Position numbers and translations under genes: made by a program. This document shows positions 1-8,961 of a stretch of DNA of 64,000 bases, in pieces. The DNA comes from Laspinema sp. D2d (GTDB lineage Bacteria; Cyanobacteriota; Cyanobacteriia; Cyanobacteriales; Laspinemataceae), in NCBI RefSeq assembly GCF_025370755.1, contig NZ_JAMXFC010000002.1:248001-312000 (forward strand). The letters run 5' to 3'. The notes under the pieces were generated by a model, which made no database searches, had not been told where the DNA came from, and was given only the letters and a program-made list of their open reading frames with translations. The first letter of the stretch is position 1; each line of letters starts with the position of its first letter.

Positions 1-849
1 TAATTGGTTAGTTATAAATAAACGAGATTCAGAAGCAATACATTTCGCTAAATGTCTTAAGCTAAATAATACACTATGGTCCTTAGTTATTTGTTTTAAA
101 TCACACAATACTGAATCAACTTTAGAGGATTCAGAAGGTATAATTATAAAATTTTCAGTTAATTTTCGCAAATTTTTCTTGTCTTGCTCTGACTTAATTG
201 GACGGATGTCATTGAAAATTTCGTCAACCAAACAAATTGTAACATCAGCTTGCAGCCAGTCTGTCAATAAAAGTTTTGAATCGGCGTTTTTATCCAGTTT
301 TTCAGGGCTGGCTAATTCAAAGAAAATATTTTTATCTATAACAACACATAGAGTTTTTTCTAGTTGCTTTTGAGTGGCAGCATAAACGAGGGGTAATTGC
401 TTATTCTCTAACCACCAAAATGCATTAGTCTTGCCCAATGTTCTTGCTTTTTTATCATGACTCCACACAAAACCTAATTTAGGCCACATTTCGGTTACTT
501 CATAATCTGTGCGGCAGGTCAAGCCAATGCCACTATATTCTTTAGTTTCCTCTTTTAGCAAGTCTACTAGCTTTTTAGCAATGCCCATGCCTCGGTGTGA
601 CTCAGCTACACATAAATGCTTAAGTGTTATCCTATCACAAGTTTCAGCTTTCCCATATAAAAGATAGCCCACGCATTTCTTGTTAGAATCAATAGCTACA
701 ATAATCTGACGCCGTGAAGCATGATCCTGAAAAGCTCCTTTAGGAAAAAAGCTTAAAGTCTTTTTGTTGGAATCCCCTAATGCAATTACTGCTTCCAAAT
801 AGGGTGATTGAGCGTCGATAATTTCCAGCTTCACTTCGTTTTTATGCAT
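1..849 (-). CDS. GNAT acetyltransferase fused to a PIN-like domain (partial)
   Basis: The minus strand is open from the ATG at 849 to the window edge (283 codons, no stop), so the C-terminus is missing. The N-terminal ~150 residues fit a GNAT N-acetyltransferase: a beta strand VGYLLYG, then HLCVAESHRGMGIAKKL with the R-G-x-G-x-A acetyl-CoA loop, and a late FVWSHDK segment. Residues ~165-283 look like a PIN ribonuclease fold: VVIDKNIFFEL supplies the first Asp, and SLRHLAKCIASESRLFIT resembles the usual HLAxAxxS...FxTxD end of PIN domains. GNAT acts by acetyl transfer from acetyl-CoA; PIN domains are metal-dependent RNases. Whether the fusion is a toxin, a tRNA-acting enzyme or something else is not visible. 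It is convergent with nothing nearby and lies 60 bp upstream of the end of the next minus-strand gene. The GNAT part is well supported, the PIN part moderately. Confidence 0.72.
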   Translation of the reverse strand, partial: MHKNEVKLEIIDAQSPYLEAVIALGDSNKKTLSFFPKGAFQDHASRRQIIVAIDSNKKCVGYLLYGKAETCDRITLKHLCVAESHRGMGIAKKLVDLLKEETKEYSGIGLTCRTDYEVTEMWPKLGFVWSHDKKARTLGKTNAFWWLENKQLPLVYAATQKQLEKTLCVVIDKNIFFELASPEKLDKNADSKLLLTDWLQADVTICLVDEIFNDIRPIKSEQDKKNLRKLTENFIIIPSESSKVDSVLCDLKQITKDHSVLFSLRHLAKCIASESRLFITNQL

Positions 850-909
850 AGCTATTTTCGCTAAACGCTTCAATTTGGATTATAACATACAAATCTTACC
901 CTGCTTTAT

Positions 910-1935
910 CTATCTTACCCAATCTGGGGCATTCGGGAGTAAGGCGTAAAGGGTTTTTAACGTTTCGATATCTTTCTGAAACCAACTCTCCATCCACTGA
1001 CTGTATCCTGCTATAACGTTACCCTCCAAGGCTTTCCCTTGCAAGACTTGGGTAATCAAATAGGCGGCCATCATGCCGGACATGATGGCTTTTAAGACTC
1101 CATGAGAGGAGGCTGGATCTAGGACTGTGGCGGCATCTCCAACTAGAAAATAACCCGGTCCAGCAGGGGGAAAAACTTGTCTCCAAGTGACATCGGCAAC
1201 GGCGGGTTTTTTCCAGGGTTTTAGGGTTTGGAATTCGGGGGGTTGCCAGTTTTTTTCTAGGGGTTTGTGGTGGAAATCTAGGCGAGTCCATTGGTAGAGT
1301 TGGGGACGGACTTTGGCGGTCCAAATCCATCCCCCTTCGCCTGCTACGATCGCCGGTGCATGATCTCGAATAGGACAGTCTCCTTGGACATAGCCATAAT
1401 GGGCGATTAAGGGGGGAGAAAATGGGTTAATTGCTAACTTTAATTGTTTGGCTAACCATTGTCTACTGCCGGTGGCATCGACTGCAAATTTTGCCTTGAT
1501 TTCACCTTGGTTCGTGGCGATTCCTGTAACTCGGTTTTGGCTGACAATCGGATGTGAGGCGCGGCAGGGTTGGTGGACTTTGACGCCTAATTCCACCGCC
1601 CGATCGCGCAAGATTGTATCAAAATCCGCCCGCCATGCCTGAAATCCCTGCCAAGGTCCAGTTTCATCGGACCCAAAGGGTTCAAACCGGCGATTGCTCT
1701 CCCATTGTATCCAGTTTCCGGGATGACGCAGGAATCCGGCAGTTAAGAGGCGACTGCCGACTCCTAACTGCTGTAACAGGGGTTCAATGCCGGGGTGAAG
1801 GGTTTCCCCCGGGCGATCGCGGGGGAAAGATTCCGCTTCGGCAATCGCCACTCGGAACCCTTGCTGTGCCAAGGCAATGGCGGCAGCAGTGCCTCCCGGA
1901 CCACTCCCGGCGATCGCCACGTCCACCTCACACAT
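910..1935 (-). CDS. FAD-dependent oxidoreductase, LodB/GoxB-like
   Basis: This 341-residue flavoprotein has the GSGPGG dinucleotide-binding loop at residues ~11-16, a DRPGETLHPG motif near 40, the VDATGSR motif near 152 and GYFLVGDAATVLDP near 270 (the Gly-Asp FAD contact). The order and the PGE(S/T)L motif fit the tryptophan-halogenase-like/geranylgeranyl-reductase superfamily, which includes LodB and GoxB, the flavoproteins needed to build the CTQ cofactor of lysine and glycine oxidases. Its start overlaps the end of the upstream 764-aa gene by 8 bp, so the two are probably translationally coupled. The halogenase signature WxWxIP is not seen, so halogenation is unlikely. A maturase role for the upstream partner is an inference from the pairing; FAD-dependent oxidoreductase itself is secure. 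Confidence 0.8.
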   Translation of the reverse strand: MCEVDVAIAGSGPGGTAAAIALAQQGFRVAIAEAESFPRDRPGETLHPGIEPLLQQLGVGSRLLTAGFLRHPGNWIQWESNRRFEPFGSDETGPWQGFQAWRADFDTILRDRAVELGVKVHQPCRASHPIVSQNRVTGIATNQGEIKAKFAVDATGSRQWLAKQLKLAINPFSPPLIAHYGYVQGDCPIRDHAPAIVAGEGGWIWTAKVRPQLYQWTRLDFHHKPLEKNWQPPEFQTLKPWKKPAVADVTWRQVFPPAGPGYFLVGDAATVLDPASSHGVLKAIMSGMMAAYLITQVLQGKALEGNVIAGYSQWMESWFQKDIETLKTLYALLPNAPDWVR

Positions 1936-4222
1936 TTTTCGATTCCCAGACGCCGGAATCCCGTTTCATCAACACCCGCAGTCCATCCACAAACAGGGTG
2001 ACCCGTTCGCGGATTTCTACCCAGCGTTTCCGAACGTCTTCCGGGGTTGTTATATTTCCATGTCGATACATTTCAAAGCGATAAATTTTTCCCCGTAAGC
2101 GTTGACCTGTTTGGGTTTGGGCTTCTAGTAGTTCTGTCTCCGTTGGGGTCACTTCCCGGAAGGAGAGAACCCCCCATTTGGATTTTTCATTAACAATTCG
2201 GCCAAATGCCTCAGCGTCTTGCCCCTCGGACTGTCCGGGAGGAAAATATTTCTCCTCTTCGATCCCTAAAGCGTGATAGACATAGGCCATTGTCAGCACT
2301 CTCGCCTCGTACTCTCTCACATCTACTTGTCCTGTTAGGGCTAAAGTGAATTTACCCTGTAAGGCATTGGTGACGTAATCGACATGATCGATCGCCTCAT
2401 ATTCGACCACCTGGCGATCGGGCAGTTGGACCAGGCGCGGTCCCGGAACCCCATCCCAAGGCAGTTCGCCGGTTTGCCCAATTTCCGCATCAGTCATAGG
2501 GCTGACGGTGGGCCAACTTCGCATCGGTTCAAAGGTACGGGCGGCATCAGGAGAGACCGCAGGCCAAAAGGCACTAAGTGCGGCACAAAGTTTAGAATCT
2601 TCCGGGAAGGGACTACCTAAACCATAAGCAGCTAGGAAATCCAAGCCTTCTGGAGTGCGATCAAAGCTCACATCCCATCCCGGTGCATAGATTCCGGCAG
2701 CCGCATCCGGGAGGTAGGATTGGCGATTCAGGATGAAACGGTCTAGGGGACGTTGTTTGACAAAAGGTTCTCCGGGTAAGGAGACGATCGCCGTTACCGT
2801 GGTATCTTCCGGGCGAAAATCGGAGCCCGGTAAGGCCAAATTCGGCGGCATTCGCTCATCGGACAAGGTTTCTGGGGGAATTCGCCAAATGCTGTTTCTC
2901 ACTGCTTCTGGCACCGATTGTTCCCACCAATCCATCATGTGCCGTTGATCGCAGGTGGGGAAGTAATCCGGGGCACTCACCAGGGAATAAGCAGGAACCC
3001 GTCGGGGGATTTGAATGGCTAATTCCGGGCAGAGGGCCTCAATCCAGCCATCGGCAGTAAAATCGAGGTAATGTAAGGCATTGTATCCACCTTGGGCTAC
3101 TATACTAGCAACATTGGGGCGTTCATTCAGGTCGGTTACTGTGCCATTGGGTAGCACTTGGTGACGGGCGTGTACATATTCTGGGGCGCGTCGGGCTTCG
3201 TTGTCTGCGGGAATTAGCAAGCTGGAGGAGAGGGTTAAGCCATAGTTGGCGGGAACTTGATAAGTGAGAGGTTTGCCTTGATATTCTGCTACGGCAACGA
3301 GATGGGGATGAACAATGGGGATGAGGGTTCCCATACCATCATCGGGATTTTGTGAGAATTCGGCGATACCTTCGCTAAAGATAAAGGGGGGATTGCTGAT
3401 ATCCGGTTCACTCCAGCCGGTGTCATACCCTTGGTTTTGGAGTTGGAGATGGATACGACGGAGTTTTTCATTGATATGCTTGGCTTCTAGGGTCAGGGTT
3501 AAGTTAAAATTACGGATACATTCATTACCGTTAAACAGTTTGTGTAAGGGAAACCAAAATAACCGGCGATCGTCTCCATCGCGCACTCGCATCGGCTTGT
3601 ATCCTGGGCGATCGCCTCGCCGGATCACGGCAACATAGGCGCTATACCGGGCGGGAATCACCCGCATGGCTTGGGAGTCCCCTTCTACAAAGGGTAAAAA
3701 CCCGCGATGTTTACCGTCATACAGGGCTTCAGCGGTTCCCACTCGGGCGACCCCAGTCCGGGAAAAGCACAAATCGGCGTGTTTCTGATGGGGGGTATCC
3801 GAGGCGGGACGGTATTCGGCGGCAAAGACAGCGATCGCCAAGGGTCCATAATTCGCCTTGACCCGCAATTCCGTTAAGGAGGGGGGTTTGACGCCATAAA
3901 CGTAGTTTTCCACCGCCTCAATCTCAGCGAGGGTGGGAAAGGCGGTTAATTCATTGCCCGGGGTCCCGGTAATCACCGTCGCCGAAGCTAAGGCATGATA
4001 GAGTAAACTGCGCCCAGGAGATCCGGGTGCGATCGCCCGATTCCCTTCATCGGCAAAATCCGTAAATCCTGGAATAGTGCGGTTGATGTTCGGGAGGATT
4101 TTTCCCAGTTCCCCCGCCAAGTTTGCCGCTGTGATATCCAATCCATGCTGTAACAGTAATTCTCGCCATCCGTGGTTCGCAAGGCGATCGCAGACTTGTT
4201 TAACCTGATCGATTAAGGCCAT
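1928..4222 (-). CDS. Large soluble protein, possible LodA/GoxA-like quinoprotein or peroxidase-like oxidase
   Basis: This 764-residue protein has no signal peptide or membrane segment. It starts at an ATG 7 nt after AGGA and overlaps the next flavoprotein gene by 8 bp. I do not recognise it with certainty. Hints of a LodA/GoxA-type CTQ oxidase are the flavoprotein partner, the size (LodA is about 730 aa), the segment FSRTGVARVG near residue 160 (compare the family's IGIARVGNS), a Cys in SKLCAALSAFWPAVSPD and a Trp 43 residues later in LPWDG, which could be the crosslinked Cys/Trp pair. The N-terminal ~130 residues, including SPGRSLLYHALASA and IEAVENYVYGVK, are an extension I cannot place. 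The C-terminus is charged. LodA-type enzymes oxidatively deaminate amino acids and release H2O2; this function is a hypothesis here. Confidence 0.45.
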   Translation of the reverse strand: MALIDQVKQVCDRLANHGWRELLLQHGLDITAANLAGELGKILPNINRTIPGFTDFADEGNRAIAPGSPGRSLLYHALASATVITGTPGNELTAFPTLAEIEAVENYVYGVKPPSLTELRVKANYGPLAIAVFAAEYRPASDTPHQKHADLCFSRTGVARVGTAEALYDGKHRGFLPFVEGDSQAMRVIPARYSAYVAVIRRGDRPGYKPMRVRDGDDRRLFWFPLHKLFNGNECIRNFNLTLTLEAKHINEKLRRIHLQLQNQGYDTGWSEPDISNPPFIFSEGIAEFSQNPDDGMGTLIPIVHPHLVAVAEYQGKPLTYQVPANYGLTLSSSLLIPADNEARRAPEYVHARHQVLPNGTVTDLNERPNVASIVAQGGYNALHYLDFTADGWIEALCPELAIQIPRRVPAYSLVSAPDYFPTCDQRHMMDWWEQSVPEAVRNSIWRIPPETLSDERMPPNLALPGSDFRPEDTTVTAIVSLPGEPFVKQRPLDRFILNRQSYLPDAAAGIYAPGWDVSFDRTPEGLDFLAAYGLGSPFPEDSKLCAALSAFWPAVSPDAARTFEPMRSWPTVSPMTDAEIGQTGELPWDGVPGPRLVQLPDRQVVEYEAIDHVDYVTNALQGKFTLALTGQVDVREYEARVLTMAYVYHALGIEEEKYFPPGQSEGQDAEAFGRIVNEKSKWGVLSFREVTPTETELLEAQTQTGQRLRGKIYRFEMYRHGNITTPEDVRKRWVEIRERVTLFVDGLRVLMKRDSGVWESKNV

Positions 4223-4292
4223 AAGTGATTCCTGGTTTAATCCTAATTATTATAGAGCGACTCTTGGAATAATTGGAGAATTCCTTTAAGGA

Positions 4293-4344
4293 GTGGGAGT
4301 ATCTTGCTCCTTTATAGCAGTATTAGGAAGTAAAATGCTCCCAC
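4293..4344. repeat. Imperfect hairpin in the divergent intergenic region
   Basis: GTGGGAG at 4293-4299 pairs with CTCCCAC at 4338-4344, and a small nested stem AAGGAG/CTCCTT lies at its left foot. It sits between the start of the minus-strand oxidase operon and the plus-strand DUF4351 gene. It resembles common cyanobacterial intergenic hairpins containing GGGAG...CTCCC. A regulatory role is not shown. Confidence 0.35.
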
Positions 4345-4472
4345 TTCAGTAGAAAGATAGCATACTTTAGCCTATTGAATCGGGTATGCTTAACAAGCAA
4401 AAATATTTGTAAATTATCTTGCTTTTTATATAAAATAATTATAATATTAAGGGAAAATATCCGCATAAAACA

Positions 4473-5330
4473 ATGGGGAAAGCAGATATTAGCAGTAAAA
4501 AATTAATCGGACTTTACCCCGATGGATGGGTCAAATGGGTGACTCGATCATCCGGTACAGTTGCCCAAGTCATTCTCGATTCAGAATTTCAATGGCTGAG
4601 TCGAGATAGCGATATCCTCATCAAAGCCTATAGCGAGGAAGAAGGGGAATTTATTAGCCTAACCGAAGTCCAATTTCGCCCGGATCCTCGGATGCCTGTG
4701 CGGATTCGGGCTTATGCGGCACTGGCAGAAGAAAAATATGATTTGCGCGTGCATCCGATGGTGGTCAATATTTTTCCGCCAACCGGGAACACCCCCATTC
4801 CCACTCGTTATGAATCGAGTATTATGGGACTAGAGGCAAGGCAAGACTATGAGGTGATCAACCTCTGGGAAATCGATGCCGAGGTTGCCTTTCAACCGGA
4901 ACTCAAGGCCCTATTGCCCTTAGCAACGGTGATGAAAGGGGGTGCAAACGAAACCATCTTACGTCGCGCCGCAGTCCGAATACAACAGGAAGAACGGTCG
5001 GAAGATTTACAACGATTGTTGGGAATTTTTTCTAGCTATGTATTAGGAGAAAATATCGTGGAGAAAATCCTGAATTTTGCAACTCAGGCATTATTGGAAT
5101 CCCCTTGGGGTCAAGACATTTTACAGCAAGGAGTGGAAGAAGGACGCCAAGAAACACGACAACTCATCCAACACCTAATCCGGTGTCGGTTTGGAGAAGT
5201 CCCGGAAGCGGTGGAAGCTAATTTGCAACGGTTGAACCGGGAGCAATTAGAACTGTTTGCCGAAAGGCTGATGAATGTAAATTCTTTGGAAGAATTGATG
5301 GCGGCTTTTCCTACAGGGACTGACAACTAA
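4473..5330 (+). CDS. DUF4351 / Rpn-family PD-(D/E)XK nuclease-like protein
   Basis: This 285-residue protein has the layout of the cyanobacterial Rpn/YhgA-like family. An N-terminal nuclease-like half contains EGEFISLTEVQFRPDPRMPVRI (strand, acidic residue, then Q-x-R), where ExQ fits the PD-(D/E)XK core. A C-terminal DUF4351 segment, about residues 225-280, contains HLIRCRFGEVP and LNREQLELFAERL. Families of this kind are multicopy in cyanobacteria, and Rpn proteins promote RecA-independent recombination in E. coli. The ATG at 4473 has no strong Shine-Dalgarno sequence. A damaged copy of its 3' end follows at 5470-5786. The family assignment is firm; nuclease activity is assumed from the family. 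Confidence 0.78.
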   Translation: MGKADISSKKLIGLYPDGWVKWVTRSSGTVAQVILDSEFQWLSRDSDILIKAYSEEEGEFISLTEVQFRPDPRMPVRIRAYAALAEEKYDLRVHPMVVNIFPPTGNTPIPTRYESSIMGLEARQDYEVINLWEIDAEVAFQPELKALLPLATVMKGGANETILRRAAVRIQQEERSEDLQRLLGIFSSYVLGENIVEKILNFATQALLESPWGQDILQQGVEEGRQETRQLIQHLIRCRFGEVPEAVEANLQRLNREQLELFAERLMNVNSLEELMAAFPTGTDN

Positions 5331-5351
5331 AGTCAAGTTCTGTAGAAAAGC

Positions 5352-5451
5352 CAGGACTTACACACTCTTAAAAGTTAAACCCTAAATGTAGAGGCGATTC
5401 GCGAATCGCCTCTACATTTAGCCCAGGTTATCAAAATATGCTTAAGTCCTG
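5352..5451. mobile_element. 100-bp symmetrical MITE-like element
   Basis: CAGGACTTA (5352-5360) is matched by its exact complement TAAGTCCTG (5443-5451). A perfect 38-bp palindrome fills the middle (5383-5420, core GAGGCGATTCGCGAATCGCC). Both share one dyad axis at 5401.5, so the whole block is a single symmetrical element. Terminal CAGGACTTA and a self-complementary core are what non-autonomous transposon remnants look like. No transposase lies nearby and no clear target duplication is visible. It separates the intact DUF4351 gene from its partial copy. Confidence 0.6.
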
Positions 5452-5469
5452 ACCCACCGGAACCAGCTA

Positions 5470-5786
5470 CTTGGGGATTTTTTATAGCTATGTATTAGGA
5501 GGAAAATATCGTGGATAAAATCCTAAATCCTTTCACCCAGGCATTCGTGGAATCCCCTTGGGGTCAAGAAATTTTCAAGCAAGGATTGGAACAAGGACGT
5601 CAAGAAGTAGTACGACGAATCATCCAACGCATGATCCGGCATCGGTTTAGAAAAGTATCGGAAGCGGTTGAAGCTAACTTGCAACGATTGAACCGGGAGC
5701 AATTAGAAATGGTCGCGGACAGGCTGATAGATGGAAATTCTTTGGAAGAATTGATGGCGGCTTTTCCTCCCGTGACTGACAATTAA
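5470..5786 (+). pseudogene. Partial, frame-damaged duplicate of the DUF4351 gene 3' end
   Basis: From about 5470 the sequence repeats the last third of the gene at 4473-5330, from the segment encoding the GIFSSYVLGENIVEKIL region to the stop. One extra G in the run at 5497-5502 breaks the original frame. The same insertion makes a perfect AGGAGG eight bases before GTG at 5511, from which a 91-residue DUF4351 fragment (5511-5786) is open to the original stop. Protein identity to the parent over DUF4351 is high (for example, LNREQLE and SLEELMAAFP are kept). The likeliest reading is a decaying tandem duplication, but a translated small protein cannot be excluded because the new ribosome site is well placed. 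Confidence 0.65.
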
Positions 5787-5792
5787 AATCGG

Positions 5793-5831
5793 GTTTTGTA
5801 GAGAAGTGAAATTAGCGCTTCCCTACAAAAC
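5793..5831. terminator. Hairpin downstream of the DUF4351 fragment
   Basis: GTTTTGTAGAGAAG at 5793-5806 pairs with CTTCCCTACAAAAC at 5818-5831, with one mismatch and an 11-nt loop. It starts 6 bp after the stop at 5786. No T run follows, so it may be a repeat-type hairpin or an end-stabilising structure and not a classical terminator. From here to valS (5832-6098) I see no gene. Confidence 0.4.
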
Positions 5832-6098
5832 AGATTTGATAAACTTAACAGCGATCGCCTTTTTGATTCCACAACAAGCAATTTCTCCCACCCTTCGCCG
5901 ATCGCCAGGACCCTTAGAAATGGCATAGACTCCTCCCCTAGCGCCCTCCGTCTCCAACTGTGGGGGTCCGGGTCCCTCGGGAACTGCCGCACCATCCTTC
6001 CTGGAGGGGTCCTGATTATTTTCCGTTCGTTTCCGTCAAAGGCTTGTGGCAAAATCGTAAGATAGATCAGTTTGTAGTCCGTTCACCTTATATTCCCG

Positions 6099-8840
6099 AT
6101 GACTTCCACCATTCCTAACTTACCGAGTCAATATGAACCCAAGACGACAGAAGCCAAGTGGCAAGCGTTTTGGGAAGAGAATCAGGTTTTTAAAGCGGAC
6201 CCGAATCACCCGGGAGAGCCTTACTGTATCATGATTCCCCCGCCCAATGTTACGGGTAGCTTACACATGGGACACGCCTTTGAAAGCGCCCTGATTGACG
6301 TGCTGGTGCGCTATCATCGCATGAAAGGGCGCAATACCCTGTGGTTGCCGGGGACGGATCATGCCAGTATTGCGGTTCAGACAATTTTGGAACGGCAACT
6401 GCGCGAAGAAGGCAAAACGCGGGATCAAGTGGGACGGGAGAAGTTCCTGGAACGCGCTTGGCAGTGGAAAGAAGAGTCGGGGAATACGATTACCAATCAG
6501 TTGCGCCGGTTGGGAGTTTCCGTGGATTGGACTCGCGAACGGTTTACGATGGATACCGGACTCTCCAAGGCGGTTCTGGAAGCGTTTATCGCCTTGCATG
6601 ACGAGGGACTGATTTATCGCGGTAAATATATGGTGAACTGGTGTCCGGCGAGTCAGTCTGCGGTGTCGGATTTGGAGGTGGAACAGCGGGAAGTGAATGG
6701 TCATTTATGGCACTTTCGTTATCCCCTGAGTGATGGTTCGGGATTTGTGGAGGTGGCGACGACTCGACCCGAAACAATGTTAGGAGATACGGCAGTTGCT
6801 GTTAATCCTAATGACGATCGCTACAAAGGGTTAATTGGGAAAATGTTAACTCTGCCGATTATGAATCGGGAAATTCCGATTGTGGGAGATGAGTTTGTTG
6901 ATCCGAGTTTTGGGACGGGTTGTGTTAAAGTAACTCCGGCCCATGATCCCAATGATTTTGAAATGGGAATGCGGCACAATTTGCCGTTTATTACCATTAT
7001 GAATAAAGATGGGTCATTGAATGAGAATGCTGGACCTTTTGCCGGACGCGATCGCCAGGATGCCAGGAAGGCGGTGGTGCAGCAGTTGGAGGCAGAGGGA
7101 CGGCTGGTGAAGGTGGAGGAATATAAGCATACGGTTCCTTATAGCGATCGCGGTAAAGTCCCCATCGAACCTCTGATTTCAACGCAATGGTTTGTGAAAA
7201 TTGACTCTCTCTCCAGTCGCGCCTTGACGTTCCTGGATGAGCAAAATTCCCCTCGGTTTGTCCCCGATCGCTGGACGAAAGTTTATCGCGATTGGTTGGC
7301 AAAACTCAAAGATTGGTGTATTTCTCGGCAACTCTGGTGGGGACATCAAATTCCCGCTTGGTATGCGATTAGTGAAACCGGGGGAATGATTGCCGATGAT
7401 ACGCCATTTGTGGTGGCAAAATCCGCTGAGGAAGCTACCGCCAAACTAAAAGCTCAATTTGGAGAAACCGTCGAAATTCAACAAGACCCGGATGTGTTGG
7501 ATACTTGGTTTTCCTCGGGATTATGGCCGTTTTCAACCTTGGGATGGCCGGATAGAACTGAAGATTTGGACACCTATTATCCCACCACAACTCTAGTTAC
7601 TGGTTTCGATATCATCTTCTTCTGGGTAGCGCGGATGACGATGATGGCGGGACATTTTACGGGGAAAATGCCCTTTAAAGACGTTTACATTCATGGATTA
7701 GTCCGGGATGAAAATAACAAGAAAATGTCAAAGTCTGCGGGGAATGGCATTGACCCCTTGCTGTTGATTGAAAAATACGGAACTGATTCTCTCCGTTATA
7801 CGTTAATTCGAGAAGTAGTTGGCGCGGGTCAAGATATTCGTTTAGAATATAATCGGACAACGGATGAATCTGCTTCTGTAGAAGCCTCGCGGAATTTCAC
7901 GAATAAATTGTGGAATGCGGCGCGGTTTGTAATGATGAATTTGGAGGGACAGACGCCGCAACAGTTGGGAAATCCAGGAGAGAATCCCTCGAATTTGGAA
8001 CTGTGCGATCGCTGGATTTTGTCGCGCTATTATCACACGGTGCAGCAAACCTGTGAAGCAATTAATACTTATGGGTTAGGGGATGCTGCCAAAACCTTGT
8101 ATGAGTTTATTTGGGGAGATTTCTGCGATTGGTATATTGAATTAGTCAAGTCGCGGTTACAGGGAGAAGATGCCGCTTCCCGACGAGTGGCACAACAAAC
8201 CCTTGCCTTTGTGTTAGAAGGAATTCTCAAATTACTCCATCCATTTATTCCTCATATTACCGAGGAAATTTGGCATACGTTAACCCAAGCGGAGTCAACG
8301 GCATCCTTAGCGGTGCAACTCTATCCCGACGCTGATTCTAATTTGATAAACGGTGGATTAGAATCCGACTTTCAGTTACTCATTGGTGCAATTCGCACCA
8401 TTCGGAATTTACGCGCTGAGGTGGAAATTAAACCCGGGGCAAAAATTAAGGCAATTTTGCAAAGTGACAGCGATAAAGAACGGGATATTCTACAGCGAGG
8501 GGAATCTTATATTCAAAATTTAGCCAAAGTTGCAGAGTTGACTATTACCCCTGCTTTAGCAGAAGAACCGGAACAAACCATTGCCGGAGTGGTGGGAACT
8601 GTTCAAGTTTTAGTGCCTCTAGCGGGAGTAGTAGATATCCAACAACTCTGTGCCAAACTAGAGAAAAGTTTGGATAAAATTGAGGGGGAAGTTAAATCGA
8701 TTTCTGGACGATTATCTAATGCTAAGTTCGTGGATAAAGCCCCTCCTGAAGTGGTCCAAGGGGCGCGAGATAGCCTCGCTGAAGCAGAGAAACAGGGTGA
8801 AATTTTACGCGATCGCCTCCGTCAATTAAGAGGTGAATAA
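6099..8840 (+). CDS. valS: Valyl-tRNA synthetase
   Basis: The 913-residue product is a full-length class I aminoacyl-tRNA synthetase that charges tRNA-Val with valine in the cytosol. The HIGH-type motif is [13 protein letters not shown] near residue 47-59, the KMSKS motif is [12 protein letters not shown] near 541, and the CP1 editing domain lies between ([17 protein letters not shown], then [17 protein letters not shown]). The C-terminal ~70 residues form the heptad-rich tRNA-binding arm ([19 protein letters not shown]) typical of ValRS, which separates it from IleRS and LeuRS. The ATG at 6099 gives the expected N-terminus. It appears to be a single-gene transcription unit on housekeeping grounds, with about 300 bp of non-coding DNA upstream and a hairpin downstream. 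Confidence 0.97.
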   Translation: MTSTIPNLPSQYEPKTTEAKWQAFWEENQVFKADPNHPGEPYCIMIPPPNVTGSLHMGHAFESALIDVLVRYHRMKGRNTLWLPGTDHASIAVQTILERQLREEGKTRDQVGREKFLERAWQWKEESGNTITNQLRRLGVSVDWTRERFTMDTGLSKAVLEAFIALHDEGLIYRGKYMVNWCPASQSAVSDLEVEQREVNGHLWHFRYPLSDGSGFVEVATTRPETMLGDTAVAVNPNDDRYKGLIGKMLTLPIMNREIPIVGDEFVDPSFGTGCVKVTPAHDPNDFEMGMRHNLPFITIMNKDGSLNENAGPFAGRDRQDARKAVVQQLEAEGRLVKVEEYKHTVPYSDRGKVPIEPLISTQWFVKIDSLSSRALTFLDEQNSPRFVPDRWTKVYRDWLAKLKDWCISRQLWWGHQIPAWYAISETGGMIADDTPFVVAKSAEEATAKLKAQFGETVEIQQDPDVLDTWFSSGLWPFSTLGWPDRTEDLDTYYPTTTLVTGFDIIFFWVARMTMMAGHFTGKMPFKDVYIHGLVRDENNKKMSKSAGNGIDPLLLIEKYGTDSLRYTLIREVVGAGQDIRLEYNRTTDESASVEASRNFTNKLWNAARFVMMNLEGQTPQQLGNPGENPSNLELCDRWILSRYYHTVQQTCEAINTYGLGDAAKTLYEFIWGDFCDWYIELVKSRLQGEDAASRRVAQQTLAFVLEGILKLLHPFIPHITEEIWHTLTQAESTASLAVQLYPDADSNLINGGLESDFQLLIGAIRTIRNLRAEVEIKPGAKIKAILQSDSDKERDILQRGESYIQNLAKVAELTITPALAEEPEQTIAGVVGTVQVLVPLAGVVDIQQLCAKLEKSLDKIEGEVKSISGRLSNAKFVDKAPPEVVQGARDSLAEAEKQGEILRDRLRQLRGE

Positions 8841-8877
8841 TCCGAAACCACCCTAACTGTTGAAGATAAATCTGCCT

Positions 8878-8909
8878 CCGGTCCTCTCTCTCATTGAGAA
8901 TGGGACCGG
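8878..8909 (+). terminator. Probable valS terminator hairpin
   Basis: CCGGTCC at 8878-8884 pairs with GGACCGG at 8903-8909, and the loop itself is a small palindrome (TCTCATTGAGA). It starts 38 bp after the valS stop. There is no T tract, so intrinsic termination is only a reasonable guess. Confidence 0.45.
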
Positions 8910-8961
8910 AAAACGATAATTCTCGCCCATTCCAATCCATCACCTTTTGAAGCAGACTGCA

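Noticed and set aside
179-373. 64-aa open frame on the plus strand
   Set aside because: It lies antisense to the GNAT-PIN coding frame, which has clear domain motifs; composition is not protein-like.
1614-2098. Overlapping plus-strand frames of 68-156 aa
   Set aside because: They are antisense shadows of the flavoprotein and its partner, whose motifs are on the minus strand.
5783-6052. 89-aa minus-strand frame before valS
   Set aside because: It runs through the hairpin and upstream region of valS, with no motif and no start signal.
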